Under the pieces are notes generated by a model, which was given only the letters and a program-made list of their open reading frames with translations, did not search any database and was not told where the DNA came from. A DNA stretch of 64,000 nucleotides from Puccinellia tenuiflora (lineage: Eukaryota; Streptophyta; Magnoliopsida; Poales; Poaceae), in assembly GCA_012064385.1 (NCBI GenBank), contig QRDG01000520.1:747204-811203 (forward strand), in the 5' to 3' direction. The position numbers and the translations under genes were made by a program. Below, piece after piece: positions 33,628 through 43,849 of this stretch (position 1 is the first letter of the stretch; the number at the start of each line of letters is the position of its first letter).

Positions 33628-36028
33628 CTAGACGAATTCAAACTTAAAGCCCAGGTCATTGCAGTGGCAGCAGCGAGAGATGTCCACTTTGATCACGTCA
33701 CCAATCACAAGCTTGATTGCTGCGACAAACACAGGCCAACTGGAAGTAACTGCCAGGTGGCCATCCTTGGGATTAAAAGCGTACCGTGCCCGTGCGTTCA
33801 GTGTCACACCTTTCATGCGCATGACTAGGCCTATTCTGCCACTTCGATTGGCGTGGAGATCTTTGGCGATAGATCTTGGCAATTTCTGATTCAAAGCAAG
33901 ATATACCCCAACAACAAGAGTAATGCATCGAATCAGGTGAACCTTTAGCATCAGATATAAAGAGTCGAGAAGTTCTGCCGTCATATACTCACAAACATGG
34001 TGCTCATATGTGCCTTGGTGACCACATGTGTGTAGGTCTCTATGTTATGTCCGGGTGCTGTTGCAGGAGCTGGTGCTGGTGCTGGTGCTATTGTAGGAGC
34101 TGGTGCTAGAGCTGGAGCTGGTGCTGGTGCCTGTGCAGGAGCCGTTTCAGATGCTTATGCCGGTAGCAGTGCCAGTAGTGCTAGTGCTAGTGGCAGTGGC
34201 AGTAGTGCCCGTGAGTGTCTCACATCATTCCTATTTGGCACACCTAGAACAGCAGACAAAATGTATGTATATTACTATAACAATTATTGCAAAGTAGTAA
34301 CCAAAGGATTTGATGAGTACAAGTCAAGTTACCATAATGGTTTATTCTACGGTCTTCATATCGAAAACCATATGCACTTATGTATCCACTTCTCCTAAAA
34401 TCAAAGTGGACTTTGTCCCCCGCCTTGAGATGGTGGTCTTCTATGAACTTGATCCATTCATTTCTTCGAAGATAGGTACTGAGAGTTGTCTTGTGGACAT
34501 TCACCATATACGTAAGGTGAATGCCCTGCCGCCCAGTTTTGGACCTCAGCACAATGTGCTCATACTTATCAGCCAACATGTCTAACTTGGATCGAATGGT
34601 ACAGGGCACAACCTGCATGTGAAATAGAAGTAAGACACCAACAGGAAAAATGGAAACAGAAAATCTTTCACCCACATGTTCGAAACCATACCTGGTATTC
34701 TTTGTGTCCCTGGCCAAGGTAAAACTGGCAAAAGTTGTTGCTCTTCAATGTTATATTCTTACCGCAGGGTCCATGGCCTTTCTGGCCACACACGGTACAG
34801 TATGCTGGCCGAAGGTCATTCGCAGTAGGTGAGTATGCACCGCCCATGGATGCTCGTGTGTGTGTGTGTGGGGGGGGGGCATCAGCTTAGCCGCCTCTGC
34901 TGCAGCTTCTCCATCAGCCCTTATAGTCTGCACATATTATTAGCGACAGACACCATGTCACTATATATATGAGAAAGTATGTATGTAGGATTCAGATAAA
35001 TACAGTGTCGACATATGTGTCTGAACTACTGATAAGCATAACATAAACGGACAATAATATCAGACTACCTAGAGAACAGTTTCTTACAGTCTGCGCATAT
35101 GAACAGCAACAGAGACGTCACAAACTGTAACAGTATGACTATATGAGAATGTCTGTATCTAGGATTCAGATAAAGACGGTGCCGGTATATGTTTCTAAAC
35201 TACTGATAAGCATAACATGAACGGACAATAATATCAGACTACCTAGAGAACAGTTTCTTATAGTGTGCGCATATGAATACCAACAGAGACATCATAAACT
35301 GCATAGTATGACTGTATGAGAAAGTCCGTATCTAGGATTCAGATAAAGACAGTGTCGGCATATGTTTCTGAACTACTGATAAGCGTAACATAAACGGACA
35401 ATAATATCAGACTACATAGACAACAATTTCTTACAGTCTACGCATATGAACAACAATAGAGACCATATAACTGTACATGACGACAGTATGAGAAAGTCTG
35501 AATCTAGGATTCAGACAAATACAATGCCGACATATGTGTCTGCATAACATAAACCGACATAATATGAGACTACACAGACAACAATTTCTTAGCGAGACCA
35601 CATCAATGTACGAGAATTTAGAAACACATACCATCCTCTTTAAGCGGTGTGCCCTGTCTAGCCTGGAAGTGATATCGCGCTTAATCGAGTACTGCTCGAT
35701 TTCGGGATCGATTACTGCATCAGTTGGGTGGGGGCTCACCTCCTTCCCCTTTGCAGCTCCACGTAGTGCTAAGACTGTACAAACCTGATACAGATAAGAC
35801 TTATAGAGAACTTGGTGTCACAGAGGATTTACATAACCAGATCCAGACATGGAGGATGCAGACAGAGATATACCTTTACCATCTTCACAGAAGCACATCG
35901 ATAAATCGAGGATGCGGACAGACACTACTCCAAGACCGACAATAAGGTAGATGAAGACATACCCTTTTGAAGACACAGACCGCATCATTGCCCGAGTGCT
36001 TCATCATCCATGGCCCATAGTGCTTCAT
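33628..36028 (-). CDS. B3-domain-like protein, seven-exon gene model (one homopolymer frameshift)
   Basis: Inferred exons, minus strand: 36028-35963, 35924-35880, 35784-35632, 34927-34692, 34612-34351, 34153-33993, 33885-33628 (stop 33628-33630). Every junction has GT...AG and the phases join, except that exon 4 is one base off a multiple of three at a run of ten G (34870-34879). Exon 4 has a Cys/His cluster (YCTVCGQKGHGPC). Exon 5 has a B3-like pattern ending NEWIKFIEDHHLKAGDKVHF. Exon 6 is Ala/Pro-rich. Exon 7 has a second B3-like unit, LPRSIAKDL to WPVFVAAIKLVIGDVIKV. B3 proteins are plant nuclear DNA-binding factors. The family call rests on the W..F...L..GD pattern alone and is tentative. 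An earlier acceptor for exon 6 (34243) would give a premature TAA. Confidence 0.5.
33998..34215 (-). repeat. Ala/Pro-coding minisatellite in exon 6
   Basis: GCACCAGCACCAGCTCC-type 6-bp units (minus strand) encode an Ala-Pro linker between the two B3-like regions. On the plus strand it appears as GGAGCTGGTGCT. Confidence 0.8.
34928..35597. repeat. Intronic tandem repeat, 4 units of 163-174 bp
   Basis: Units start at 34926, 35089, 35263 and 35436 and share GGATTCAGATAAA, CTGATAAGCATAACAT and CGGACAATAATATCAGACTA. They fill almost the whole intron between exons 3 and 4. The fourth unit has an internal deletion. Confidence 0.9.
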
Positions 36029-36036
36029 ATCGAATC

Positions 36037-38633
36037 TGTAATGCCCTGGGATCGGTACTATGTATACTTGAGCGATTCCCGCCAAATCCGCATAATAACG
36101 ATCCTAGGACGCCCACCAGGCATAACGTGCACGTCGCAACACACACGTTATGTGGGTGGAATTGTGATAACATTACAATAGTTCTCGATGGAACCCACAA
36201 AACAACATATACAACGACTCACCGAGACAAGAACAAAAGATACAATACAAAGATCCAAAATAAAAACGGAAGCGAATAGCGTCCGACTACGGACAAGATA
36301 CAATTTGGACTAAGAGTCCTGAATATAAACGAAGGCACCATATCCATGCCCAGGCCAAGCCGGAGGGATTCCCAAGCTAACGTCGTCAGACTTCAAACCT
36401 GTCGGCTGCATTGCAATAGCAGCCCCGAAGGGGTTAGTACTATAAACAGTACTGGCAAGTAATACTCACAAGATATCAAAGCTGGAATTCCGGGGGAAGG
36501 GGGGTTAGCGATTGAAGTGAACGGCAAGCAACACTAACAACTTATAGAGACACGCTACAACTTTCGTCTAATAGAGAGAAGGTAAGAAAGCGCATAGGTA
36601 ACCAACTATACTAACACCAAACATAACCCAGCCAATTCCTTATCCGCCCGTTTATTACTACGGACAGCAAGCCCAAAGGCACTCACACCGTTGATAATTT
36701 TATGGGTTATAATTAAAGTAATTCTATCTTACTAATCAAGTTATTATCATTAGGTGCAAGTTGTCTATGATCTTGTTAGACAACACATTTCACCAAGTCG
36801 TCCATAAGCGTGGACACGGTTTTTCGAAAAGATTTAACCCTGCAGGGGTGCACAAATGTAGCCACACGTTCTTCTACCCTTGATGCCAGCTATTAGCACA
36901 CTTCCTATGGTGTACCGATAGGGTATCCGACACTACACTTTCCTTCACTACCACACAAGTCCAGGGAACCACCTAGCTAGGTCTTGCCCACCTTGAAAGT
37001 CCGGCCGAAGCTCCGAGGTGGACCTAACCGTTGCGTGGACGGTGTCGGGAGGCACGCTCATACGATTGACCTCCTTCCACATGCGATAAACGCCACGTGC
37101 CGCAAGCCCTACCGTAAGTACCATCACGTATAAGTCCCAGAGGCGTCCCATCCGTACCTGCATCACAAATAAATAAAGCGTCGCGCAAAAGGAAACACCC
37201 GAACTAAGTTGTGGCGCCCTGGACAAGGCTCCAGATCCGGTACTAGGTTGTGGGGAGTCGTATTTCCTCCCACATGTGGGTAGTGCGCTTAGTCTTGGAT
37301 CAGAGGACAAGAACTCGGGTCCTAGGCGACACTAGCAGAACAAATCACCACGATTGGCCTTCGGCCGGTGCCTTATCTTTATTAATTATATCCCATCGCC
37401 AAACATTATAGATTAACATGTGAATTTAACCCAACTATCATATTAAAGCATAACTAGAACAAGACTCGAACCAAACAAACCTAAGCATGCGCTACGACTC
37501 GCAAGGACAACAAGGTAAACATACAACAGGTTAAAAGGATGTGGAGAGGGTGGCTATATCATGACTGCCAGGTAAACATGTGAATAGGATCGAGACACAA
37601 GCATCACAACATAAGGCTAGCAAGGAACAAAAGATAGGAGACGGAAAAACAAGCAAAGATAGCAAGTGCGTAGTGCTTGCCTGCAATCCGGTAGAGGTAG
37701 CAGAACCTGTCGTTGCTCACATCAACTCATCGTCCTATTCCCGTAGAGGCAACAAACACTGGAAGGCGAAAAAAATGCATTTTACTACTACGGCAAAAGA
37801 TCCGGCATGTTGATGCAATGCATGCCTGACAGGCAAGACATGAGAGATGCAACTTAAGCCAAATTAAACGGAACCGAGATTCTGACATTTAATTATAAGG
37901 TTCAAGTTATTTTTCTAACCATCCAAATTAAATGTTATTAGCATGTAGAAATAATATATGTGTGAGCTACGCAAAATGAAATGAAATAGGGACATTTATT
38001 ATATTTATTCCCTTCACATTCCATATTTAATTATTTAGGTGAAATCAAAACACAACTAAAGATTAAACTATATGATGCAAACAAGATCATGGATGCCATA
38101 TTAATATTCTTTTCATTTTTCTAAACAACTTTTTTATATAACATTATTAATGGACATATAGATTGGAAGGTATGATTTGAAACATAATTTGCAAAAAGAA
38201 TAAAACAGGAATAAGGGGTGGCTGTGGGGATTTGATCTTTGGTTGCCTTGATAGAGGAGGAAGGAGCAAGCCACTGGGATAAGGTCGGGTTGTGGTTAGG
38301 ATGCGGGTTTGGCGAACATGAAGTGAAGTGGTGAGGTTAACTGAATTTTGGACAGAAGGTTCAGGTTTTTGGACGGAGAACAACGACGGCGGACAGACAA
38401 GGCCGACGACGACCATCTCCAGGCGGCGCCCGGTGTCTGCGGGGTGCGGGGATTTTTCTTTAGCTAAAATAATTAAATCCTAGGATTAATTTACAAAACA
38501 AAAATAATTTAGCTAAAATAATATTTTGATTTTTCTTTTGCTAAAAATGCAAGGTGATAGATGATGATGTCATGATGATGCAAAAAGAAAAATAAACAAA
38601 ATATAATTTGGGGAAAAACCCCGGGACATTACA
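36037..38633 (-). mobile_element. Solo LTR E (2,597 bp)
   Basis: Plus-strand ends are TGTAATGCCCTGGG and CCGGGACATTACA, flanked on both sides by GAATC (36032-36036, 38634-38638). There is no internal domain. Minus orientation is inferred from the shared LTR module (reverse of CCCTGCAGGG and GTGTCCACGC at 36800-36850). It is inserted 8 bp upstream of the first inferred ATG of the B3-like gene. Confidence 0.9.
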
Positions 38634-38638
38634 GAATC

Positions 38639-38966
38639 TGACCAACATCCAATGGAATGAGCATTAAAAGACACGCATTACAGAAGCCATTAAACAAACA
38701 AAAGAACGCCCAATCCCCGCGGAGCTAAGCCTGGGTGCACATAAAACAAATCCCCAATCCCATCTGAGCAAATTAATTACCCCAAACCAAGTAGGTCAAG
38801 CAAGAACATTGGAGAAGAAAGCAACATATCTAATATATCACAAGCTGGAAATGCTTTCCGAGCTTGGGCCTTGGCGCAGCGGAGTGGCACTGTGGCAGAG
38901 GATCGAGCGGACCAGCTTGGGAGTAGTGGCTACACAAATACACTGAGCTCGGAGTGGATGAATTAC
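38639..38966 (-). promoter_or_regulatory. 5' leader of the B3-like gene
   Basis: Between the TATA box and solo LTR E. A possible short first coding exon (38827-38781, starting MLLSSPMFLLDLLGLG) has a GTAATT donor whose phase fits the codons before the exon 1 methionine. If used, the intron it opens now contains LTR E. Confidence 0.35.
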
Positions 38967-38975
38967 CTTTTATAG
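38967..38975 (-). promoter_or_regulatory. TATA box for the minus-strand B3-like gene
   Basis: Minus strand GAGCTATAAAAGG, followed by a leader without ATG for about 100 bp. It lies head-to-head with the TATA at 39139-39147. Confidence 0.5.
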
Positions 38976-39138
38976 CTCACAAGAAATAGTTTTTTTTTAC
39001 CGTTTATTCCTCTCGAAAGGCACTAGAGTATAGTTGTTTATTAGCTCACGTGGAGGGCGCATCGGGCGCCAAACGGTTTAAAACTTTGGGGGGGGGGGGC
39101 AGCGGGAGTGTTATTTTCACCCGAAAAGCATCTTCCCG

Positions 39139-39147
39139 CTATAAATA
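39139..39147 (+). promoter_or_regulatory. TATA box for the plus-strand DUF4283-like gene
   Basis: CTATAAATA, about 160 bp from the opposite-strand TATA, suggesting a shared divergent promoter region. The ATG of the supported ORF is about 410 bp downstream. Confidence 0.45.
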
Positions 39148-39186
39148 TGATTCTTTTCAACCGATAAAGCGGGTATCTATTCCCTC

Positions 39187-39430
39187 TTGAAATTGGGATT
39201 CAATTTATTTCCTTCTCTTCCACCCGGCCTTTCAATCATCAAGAAAAACTCCCCAAGCTGAGACTGAGAGAGGCTGCCATGTGACCACCTGTCCTGCTGC
39301 AGACTCAGATCTGCTTGAGATTGGGGTTCAGTTTCCTTCTCTACCACCCGACCTATCCCCTACCAATAATCAAGAAATCTTCCCAAGCTGTGAGAGGCCG
39401 CCATGTCCCTCTCCTGCTGGAGACTCTTCC
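39187..39430 (+). repeat. Tandem duplication in the 5' leader, 2 units of about 120 bp
   Basis: Two diverged copies containing TTGAAATTGGGATTCA / TTGAGATTGGGGTTCA, CCACCCG-CCT, AATCAAGAAA, CCCAAGCTG and GAGAGGC(T/C)GCCATGT. The second contains a short upstream ORF (MSLSCWRLFPNEADPYPVV). Confidence 0.75.
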
Positions 39431-39551
39431 CGAACGAGGCAGACCCCTACCCTGTAGTGACCCTGACTCTCGTCTAGCCTTAGGACACTGCGTGTTTTCA
39501 CGCAGCCGTGGTTTGAGGCTGCCGCAAAAGAAATTCCGCCGGAAAGTCCTC

Positions 39552-40904
39552 ATGGCAACCGTGGGAGCGCACCAGCCGCCGGTATCTACCGATGGCACCC
39601 GTCCCCATTGGGTATGGGTATAGCTTAACCAAACCCGCACCCGCGTTTCACATATCTTACCCGCACCCATACCCGTACCCGCATCTGGGTATAGATTTTA
39701 TACCATACCCGCACCAGTCAGGGTATTAAAAACCCATGGGTAAACCCACCCAACAATTTAACAAGGTAATATTAACAACATAACATATAATAAAAATAAT
39801 GACATGTAGGATTATTTATTCACTAATTCGATCCTGGGTGATGAGATCGATCGTGCGGGCCGTTGGGACGTCTATGATGCAGGAGATGAAGCGATAGGAT
39901 GCGTGGGCGATTGGCTGGGGCGTCATGTCATGAGTTGACTTAGACGCGGCGGGTCTGACGGCGGGGTGGGATAAAGTAAAACCTAATTGGTCTTAGGGTT
40001 AAACTAAACTGACTGTAAATTTAGCACTTGTCTCGTTTGCTCTAGGTATTAAATTTTGAAAATTGTGATTTTTCTAGAGTAATTCTCGTTTCATATGCGA
40101 AACAAACTGGGTACGTGGGTATGTGGGTATGGGTTATGCTATACCACACCCGCACCCACTGTACCCACTGGGTACACACATTTTACCATTTGCATACCCA
40201 TGGGTAATTTCCTGTTACCAAACCCTCACCCTACAGGGTAAAAACCCGCAGGGTAGGTGGGTAATGGGTACCCATTGCCATCGCTACCGGCGGTATCCCC
40301 GGACGACCTGGTCAAAGTGTTGCGGGCCAAGCACGACATCCAATGCCATGACGTGTTCGTCGAAGTCTGCACGCCGCCGGCTGATTTATTCGTCAGATTC
40401 TAGAGCGCACGCGATTGCAAGCGTGTGCTCGAATCTTCCATCGTAGTTCGCTGGGAAGGCGTGCCGGTGAGCTTCGCCCGGTGGCAGCTAGCTGCTTACG
40501 GCACAGAGCCCTATGAGCATATGTTTTTAGCGAATATGAGCTTCGATGGCTTGCCGCCAGAGGCTTGGAATCCGAAGTCGCTCAACGAGCTGCTCAACAG
40601 CATGGGCGGTGGCCCCGTGAAGATGGCTCCACCATCCTACAGCTGGTCTGTTGAGGTCATGGCATGGATGCGGCAGTGGTCAGGCTCACGTGTCCCGAAG
40701 GTCATCTGTGTTGACGTACCTGCGGTGGAGGCAGAACTTGCAGCAGACTCAGCACCGCCTAGTTTCACCCAGCATAAAGTTACCGTGCGTGCCCAAGAGG
40801 TGACCGTGAACCACCGCTCTGCCCGCGCCCCGATGGTGGAGGGCGAAGACATGGCCTACCTGGGTCGGAAGCGTCGACGGCACGGGGCCTCCTCCATTTC
40901 GTGA
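39552..40904 (+). pseudogene. DUF4283-like grass protein gene, interrupted
   Basis: Begins MATVGAHQPPVST, is split by a MITE at 39591-40282, and resumes with SPDDLVKVLRAKHDIQCHDV. A TAG at 40401-40403 interrupts LFVRF-SARDCKRVLE. It then stays open for 159 codons: VRWEGVPVSFARWQLAAYGT, DGLPPEAWNPKSLNELL, YSWSVEVMAWMRQW and PKVICVDVPA, ending in a basic RKRRRHG tail and TGA. The order (N-terminal beta-alpha unit, RPW/ARW block, GLPxxAW, then a W-rich stretch and VP) matches DUF4283-type proteins that are abundant in grasses. Their function is unknown to me. It is disabled by the MITE and the stop unless the MITE is spliced out. Confidence 0.65.
39591..40282 (+). mobile_element. MITE-like element with GATGGC...GCCATC ends and GGGTA arrays
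   Basis: 692 bp with inverted termini GATGGCA / TGCCATC and sub-terminal tandem arrays of GGGTAT/GGGTAC and its complement at both sides (39600-39740, 40110-40275). There is no ORF. A short imperfect repeat, CTACC, flanks it. It resembles hAT-type MITEs, but the target duplication is not clean enough to settle the superfamily. Confidence 0.65.
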
Positions 40905-41216
40905 AGGTGGCCACTTCTTCGAAGGATCCTGGGGGCGGGCAGGTGGTCTGAATCTGCTCTAATTTTAGGTTAACTGACTTGCCTCTATCGGAAGTAACCG
41001 AATGTGTTTCATGTTGCTGTTAGAATTGATTGCAGTTGTACAAGTAATTGTATGCTGCTACATATGATGGACTGATTGTGTAGCATGTGATATTTTGCAA
41101 TGTGATGTGTCCTACAGTTCTCGTGTTGGATTCAGATATCTGAAAGTTGTGTTCATCCTTTGTATATAAGGGGTACTTTCACATAATAGTTCCACAGACA
41201 AAAGCATACATATTAC
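40905..41216 (+). other. 3' flank of the DUF4283-like pseudogene
   Basis: T-rich probable 3' untranslated sequence. No further feature is seen before the TRIM at 41217. Confidence 0.4.
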
Positions 41217-41573
41217 TGTCTTGTTTCTTGCACTAGCCAACTATCCCAAAAGTCCGAAATGGCTAGTACAATACACATATACCCCCCTCTCACTGTGACT
41301 CGGGGAGGGAGAGGCTGACAAGTGCAACCAGAAGAGAGCGACGGCATGCGAGTCTCACACGTATGTCTCGAGAGGCCTATATGTACCTCGACAAAGAGGG
41401 GGTAACAACATTTTTTGAATAAATTGCGAAAGCCATAATTTGAACTCAGAGAACACGGGCTCTCATACCATGTCATGTTTCATGGTTTAGCAGACGATCC
41501 TAAAAGTCCGAACTGATGTAAAGGGCTAGCTAGTACAATCCACATATACACTTAAACACAATTACTACCTCCA
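41217..41573 (-). mobile_element. TRIM element (miniature LTR retrotransposon, 357 bp)
   Basis: On the minus strand: a 103-bp 5' LTR (41573-41471, TGGAGG...AACATGACA), primer site TGGTATGAGAGC (41470-41459), about 170 bp internal, G-rich tract GTGAGAGGGGGG, and a 3' LTR ending AAACAAGACA at 41217. The LTRs share TGTACTAGC, CGGACTTTT and GGATxGT; the front of the 3' LTR is degraded. TATTAC flanks both sides (41211-41216, 41574-41579). It has no coding capacity, as expected for TRIMs. Confidence 0.75.
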
Positions 41574-41622
41574 TATTACTGTTCATGACCAAATTAATGC
41601 CTTCGAATCATAAGGTAGCTCT

Positions 41623-42034
41623 AGGTGCATGACTCTCTTCAGCTGGTAAACCATGTGGCACCACAATCTCAGGTGTAGCAAACTGAGATTCATCTTCATC
41701 TCTCCCATCTATTGGGAGTTGTTATTTGTGGGAGCAAACACATGCTTCATAACCTATGAGAATGCCCAAAGTTGGAATATCACTGATACTCCCCAGAACA
41801 GCAGCAGTGAGTAGAACTGGTCATCCCCAGGTGCATCAATCTCTTCAGCTCGTAAACCATGTGGCACCACAATCTCAGGTCTAGCAAACTAAGATTCATC
41901 TTCATCTCTCCCATCTATTGGGAGTTGTTCTTTATGGTAGTGAACACATCCTTCATAACCTGTCAGAATGCCCAAAGCTGGAAAATCACTGATACTCCAT
42001 AGAAAAGCAGTAGTGAAATAGAATTAGTCATCCT
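41623..42034 (-). repeat. Tandem duplication, 2 x 206 bp, with minus-strand coding remnants
   Basis: Units start at 41623 and 41829 (AGGTGCAT). On the minus strand each contains an open piece related to QLPIDGRDEDES...PEIVVPHGL, preceded by a CAG acceptor-like site. One unit has a TAG inside it. I do not recognise the protein. Confidence 0.6.
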
Positions 42035-42185
42035 ATGGTTCGGCAAGCACATCTTCACTGCTGGACTTTGGGCACAACGCATCCTGGTTCCCCCAATGAG
42101 TTCTAACAGAGTCCATGAAGTATGCAATGGCACTGAGCTGTGTAGGTGAGAATTTTTGGGAACGCACCATCCAACTTCTGTCCAT
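42033..42185 (-). pseudogene. Transposase-associated-domain-like N-terminal exon
   Basis: A 50-codon ORF beginning MDRSWMVRSQKFSPTQLSAI and ending at TAG 42033-42035. The MDRSWM start and spacing recall the transposase-associated domain found at the N-terminus of plant CACTA (En/Spm) proteins and of some host proteins. The Cys/His part that should follow is absent, so it is a remnant or the first exon of a spliced gene. The 206-bp duplicated coding scraps lie directly downstream on the same strand. Confidence 0.4.
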
Positions 42186-42312
42186 CTTGCCTGGTTAGGC
42201 AAATATATATACAAGGTCAGAGAAGGCAAACAGATCGAGTACAAAACCATGACAGGCATTCCAGCAAACTGTTGGAGTGCACAATTAACTAGCTAGGCAT
42301 TCCAGCAATATA

Positions 42313-43552
42313 CACTAGTAGGAAAATGCCTACTGATGGCGAACCTAAATATGCTATCGCTGGCGAACATGTGGTTCACCAGCGCTCCTTTCGCCAGTGG
42401 TAAGGAAACTTACCGCCGGCGAACCAAAAGCAATGTTCGCCAGTGATATCATTTTCCAAATTAAAAAACAAACACGCCCATCCATGCCGGCGGGGCTCCG
42501 TTTCCGTTGTGGGGGGATTCGTTCCCGGCCGTCGTCGCCATCCCGTCCACGCGCGGGGAGGCTTCATGGACGCTGTCAGTCGACTAGGACCCGTCGCGCA
42601 CGGAGGAGGACAGGCGGACGGCGGAAACGTTGGGCCCAAATCGACGGGGTGGGGGCGGCTTACCGCGCGTCGCCGGCGGCCCGACCATGCGCCGTGGAGA
42701 CGATGTCGGGGCTTCGCTGCCGCGCCTCCCGGCTGCTGCCTGCGCTTCCGCTCTTGCGTGCACCCCGTCCACGCCACCGAGGGCTTCGTCCTCGTGAAAG
42801 CCGACTGAAACTCTGGCAGCCATGTGGTCCGCGTCATCGATCGGCAGGCTCCGAACCAGGGCAGGCGCCGTCAAGCAGCGGGCATGCATGGTCGACCAAC
42901 AGCGTCAAGCGACGAGCGCAGAGAGGCGCGTGCAGCGGGACGGCTTCCGAGGGAAATCCGGACGGCGGCAGCATGATTCCGGGTCTGCGAGCAGGTCGCC
43001 TGGGAGGGAGCTCAGGTGGTGATGTCGGCCTCGTGGTGGAGGGCGCTCGATCTCTCTGCCACCGACACGAGAGATGCACGGAGGAAGAGGACCGGGGGAG
43101 ATCAAGAGGGCGGCGGCGCGAGAGGAGAGAAAGGGGATCGAGCAGAGAGAGATGTGTGTGCGTTGCATCTGTTGATAAGAGGATAAGGACGGGTGTGTGT
43201 GGTACGTACTGCGCGGGAGAACATGGAAATTATCGCCGGCGAATCAAAATAAAAGATCGCCAGCGGTAAGATATGTATCGTTAGCACTGGTCTTACCATT
43301 GGCGAATGTGTATGTGTGTGCGCCAGCGGTACTTTTTTACCGCTGGCGAACAATGTTTCCTGTTCGCCAGCGGTAAGTTAGCACCGCTGACCTTCTCATA
43401 CCGCTGGCGAACGTGAATGTGAGTGCGCCAGTGGTACTCTTTTACCACTGGCGAACAATATTTCATGTTCGCCAGCACTATTTACCACTGGCGAACAAAA
43501 ACTCCTGTTCGCTAGTGATGTCGTGGCGGCTATAAGTCTTTTCCTACTAGTA
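42313..43552. mobile_element. Non-autonomous CACTA-like element (1,240 bp)
   Basis: Termini CACTAGTAGGAAAA and TTTTCCTACTAGTA (final G changed to A). Sub-terminal arrays of CCGCTGGCGAAC / GTTCGCCAGCGG lie at 42330-42450 and 43240-43520. The GC-rich centre (42480-43200) gives long ORFs on both strands by composition; no transposase motif is found. The expected 3-bp target duplication is not evident. Confidence 0.75.
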
Positions 43553-43846
43553 AAACTACGGTAAAGTATTTGAGAAGACAGATCGAGTGCAAAGCACTAA
43601 TTAAAATATTAATTTGTGGTTGAGCTTGAGATAGCAGGCCTACCTTGGGATCGAGCTGACCGCCAGTGCCTCTCGATCGAGAAGAATGACGGGGAAGGGG
43701 GCTGGGGGTGAGGGGCGGCGGTGGGTCATATATTTCAATTTGCTACGCATGGGCTTGAGATGCCCCCGGCCGCTATCTGTATATACTAATAGCCAGAACC
43801 CACCAACTCGAACATTATCCCACAAACCATGGGTCTGTCTACGTCT
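43553..43846. other. Short spacer, possible minus-strand 5' leader
   Basis: On the minus strand a leader-like stretch ends GATCCCAAG|GTAGGC (about 43640-43650), a donor-like site that could belong to the gene whose exon lies at 42033-42185. This is speculative. Confidence 0.25.
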
Positions 43847-43849
43847 TAG

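Noticed and set aside
34042..34398. Plus-strand Ala/Gly ORF
   Set aside because: It is the complement of the Ala/Pro minisatellite of exon 6 and has no other support.
36045..36103. Extra upstream exon of the B3-like gene reading into 36103
   Set aside because: The sequence lies inside solo LTR E (starts at 36037), so it cannot be original coding sequence.
42397..43269. 290-codon plus-strand ORF
   Set aside because: It lies in the GC-rich core of a CACTA MITE, overlaps equally long frames on the other strand, and has no motif.
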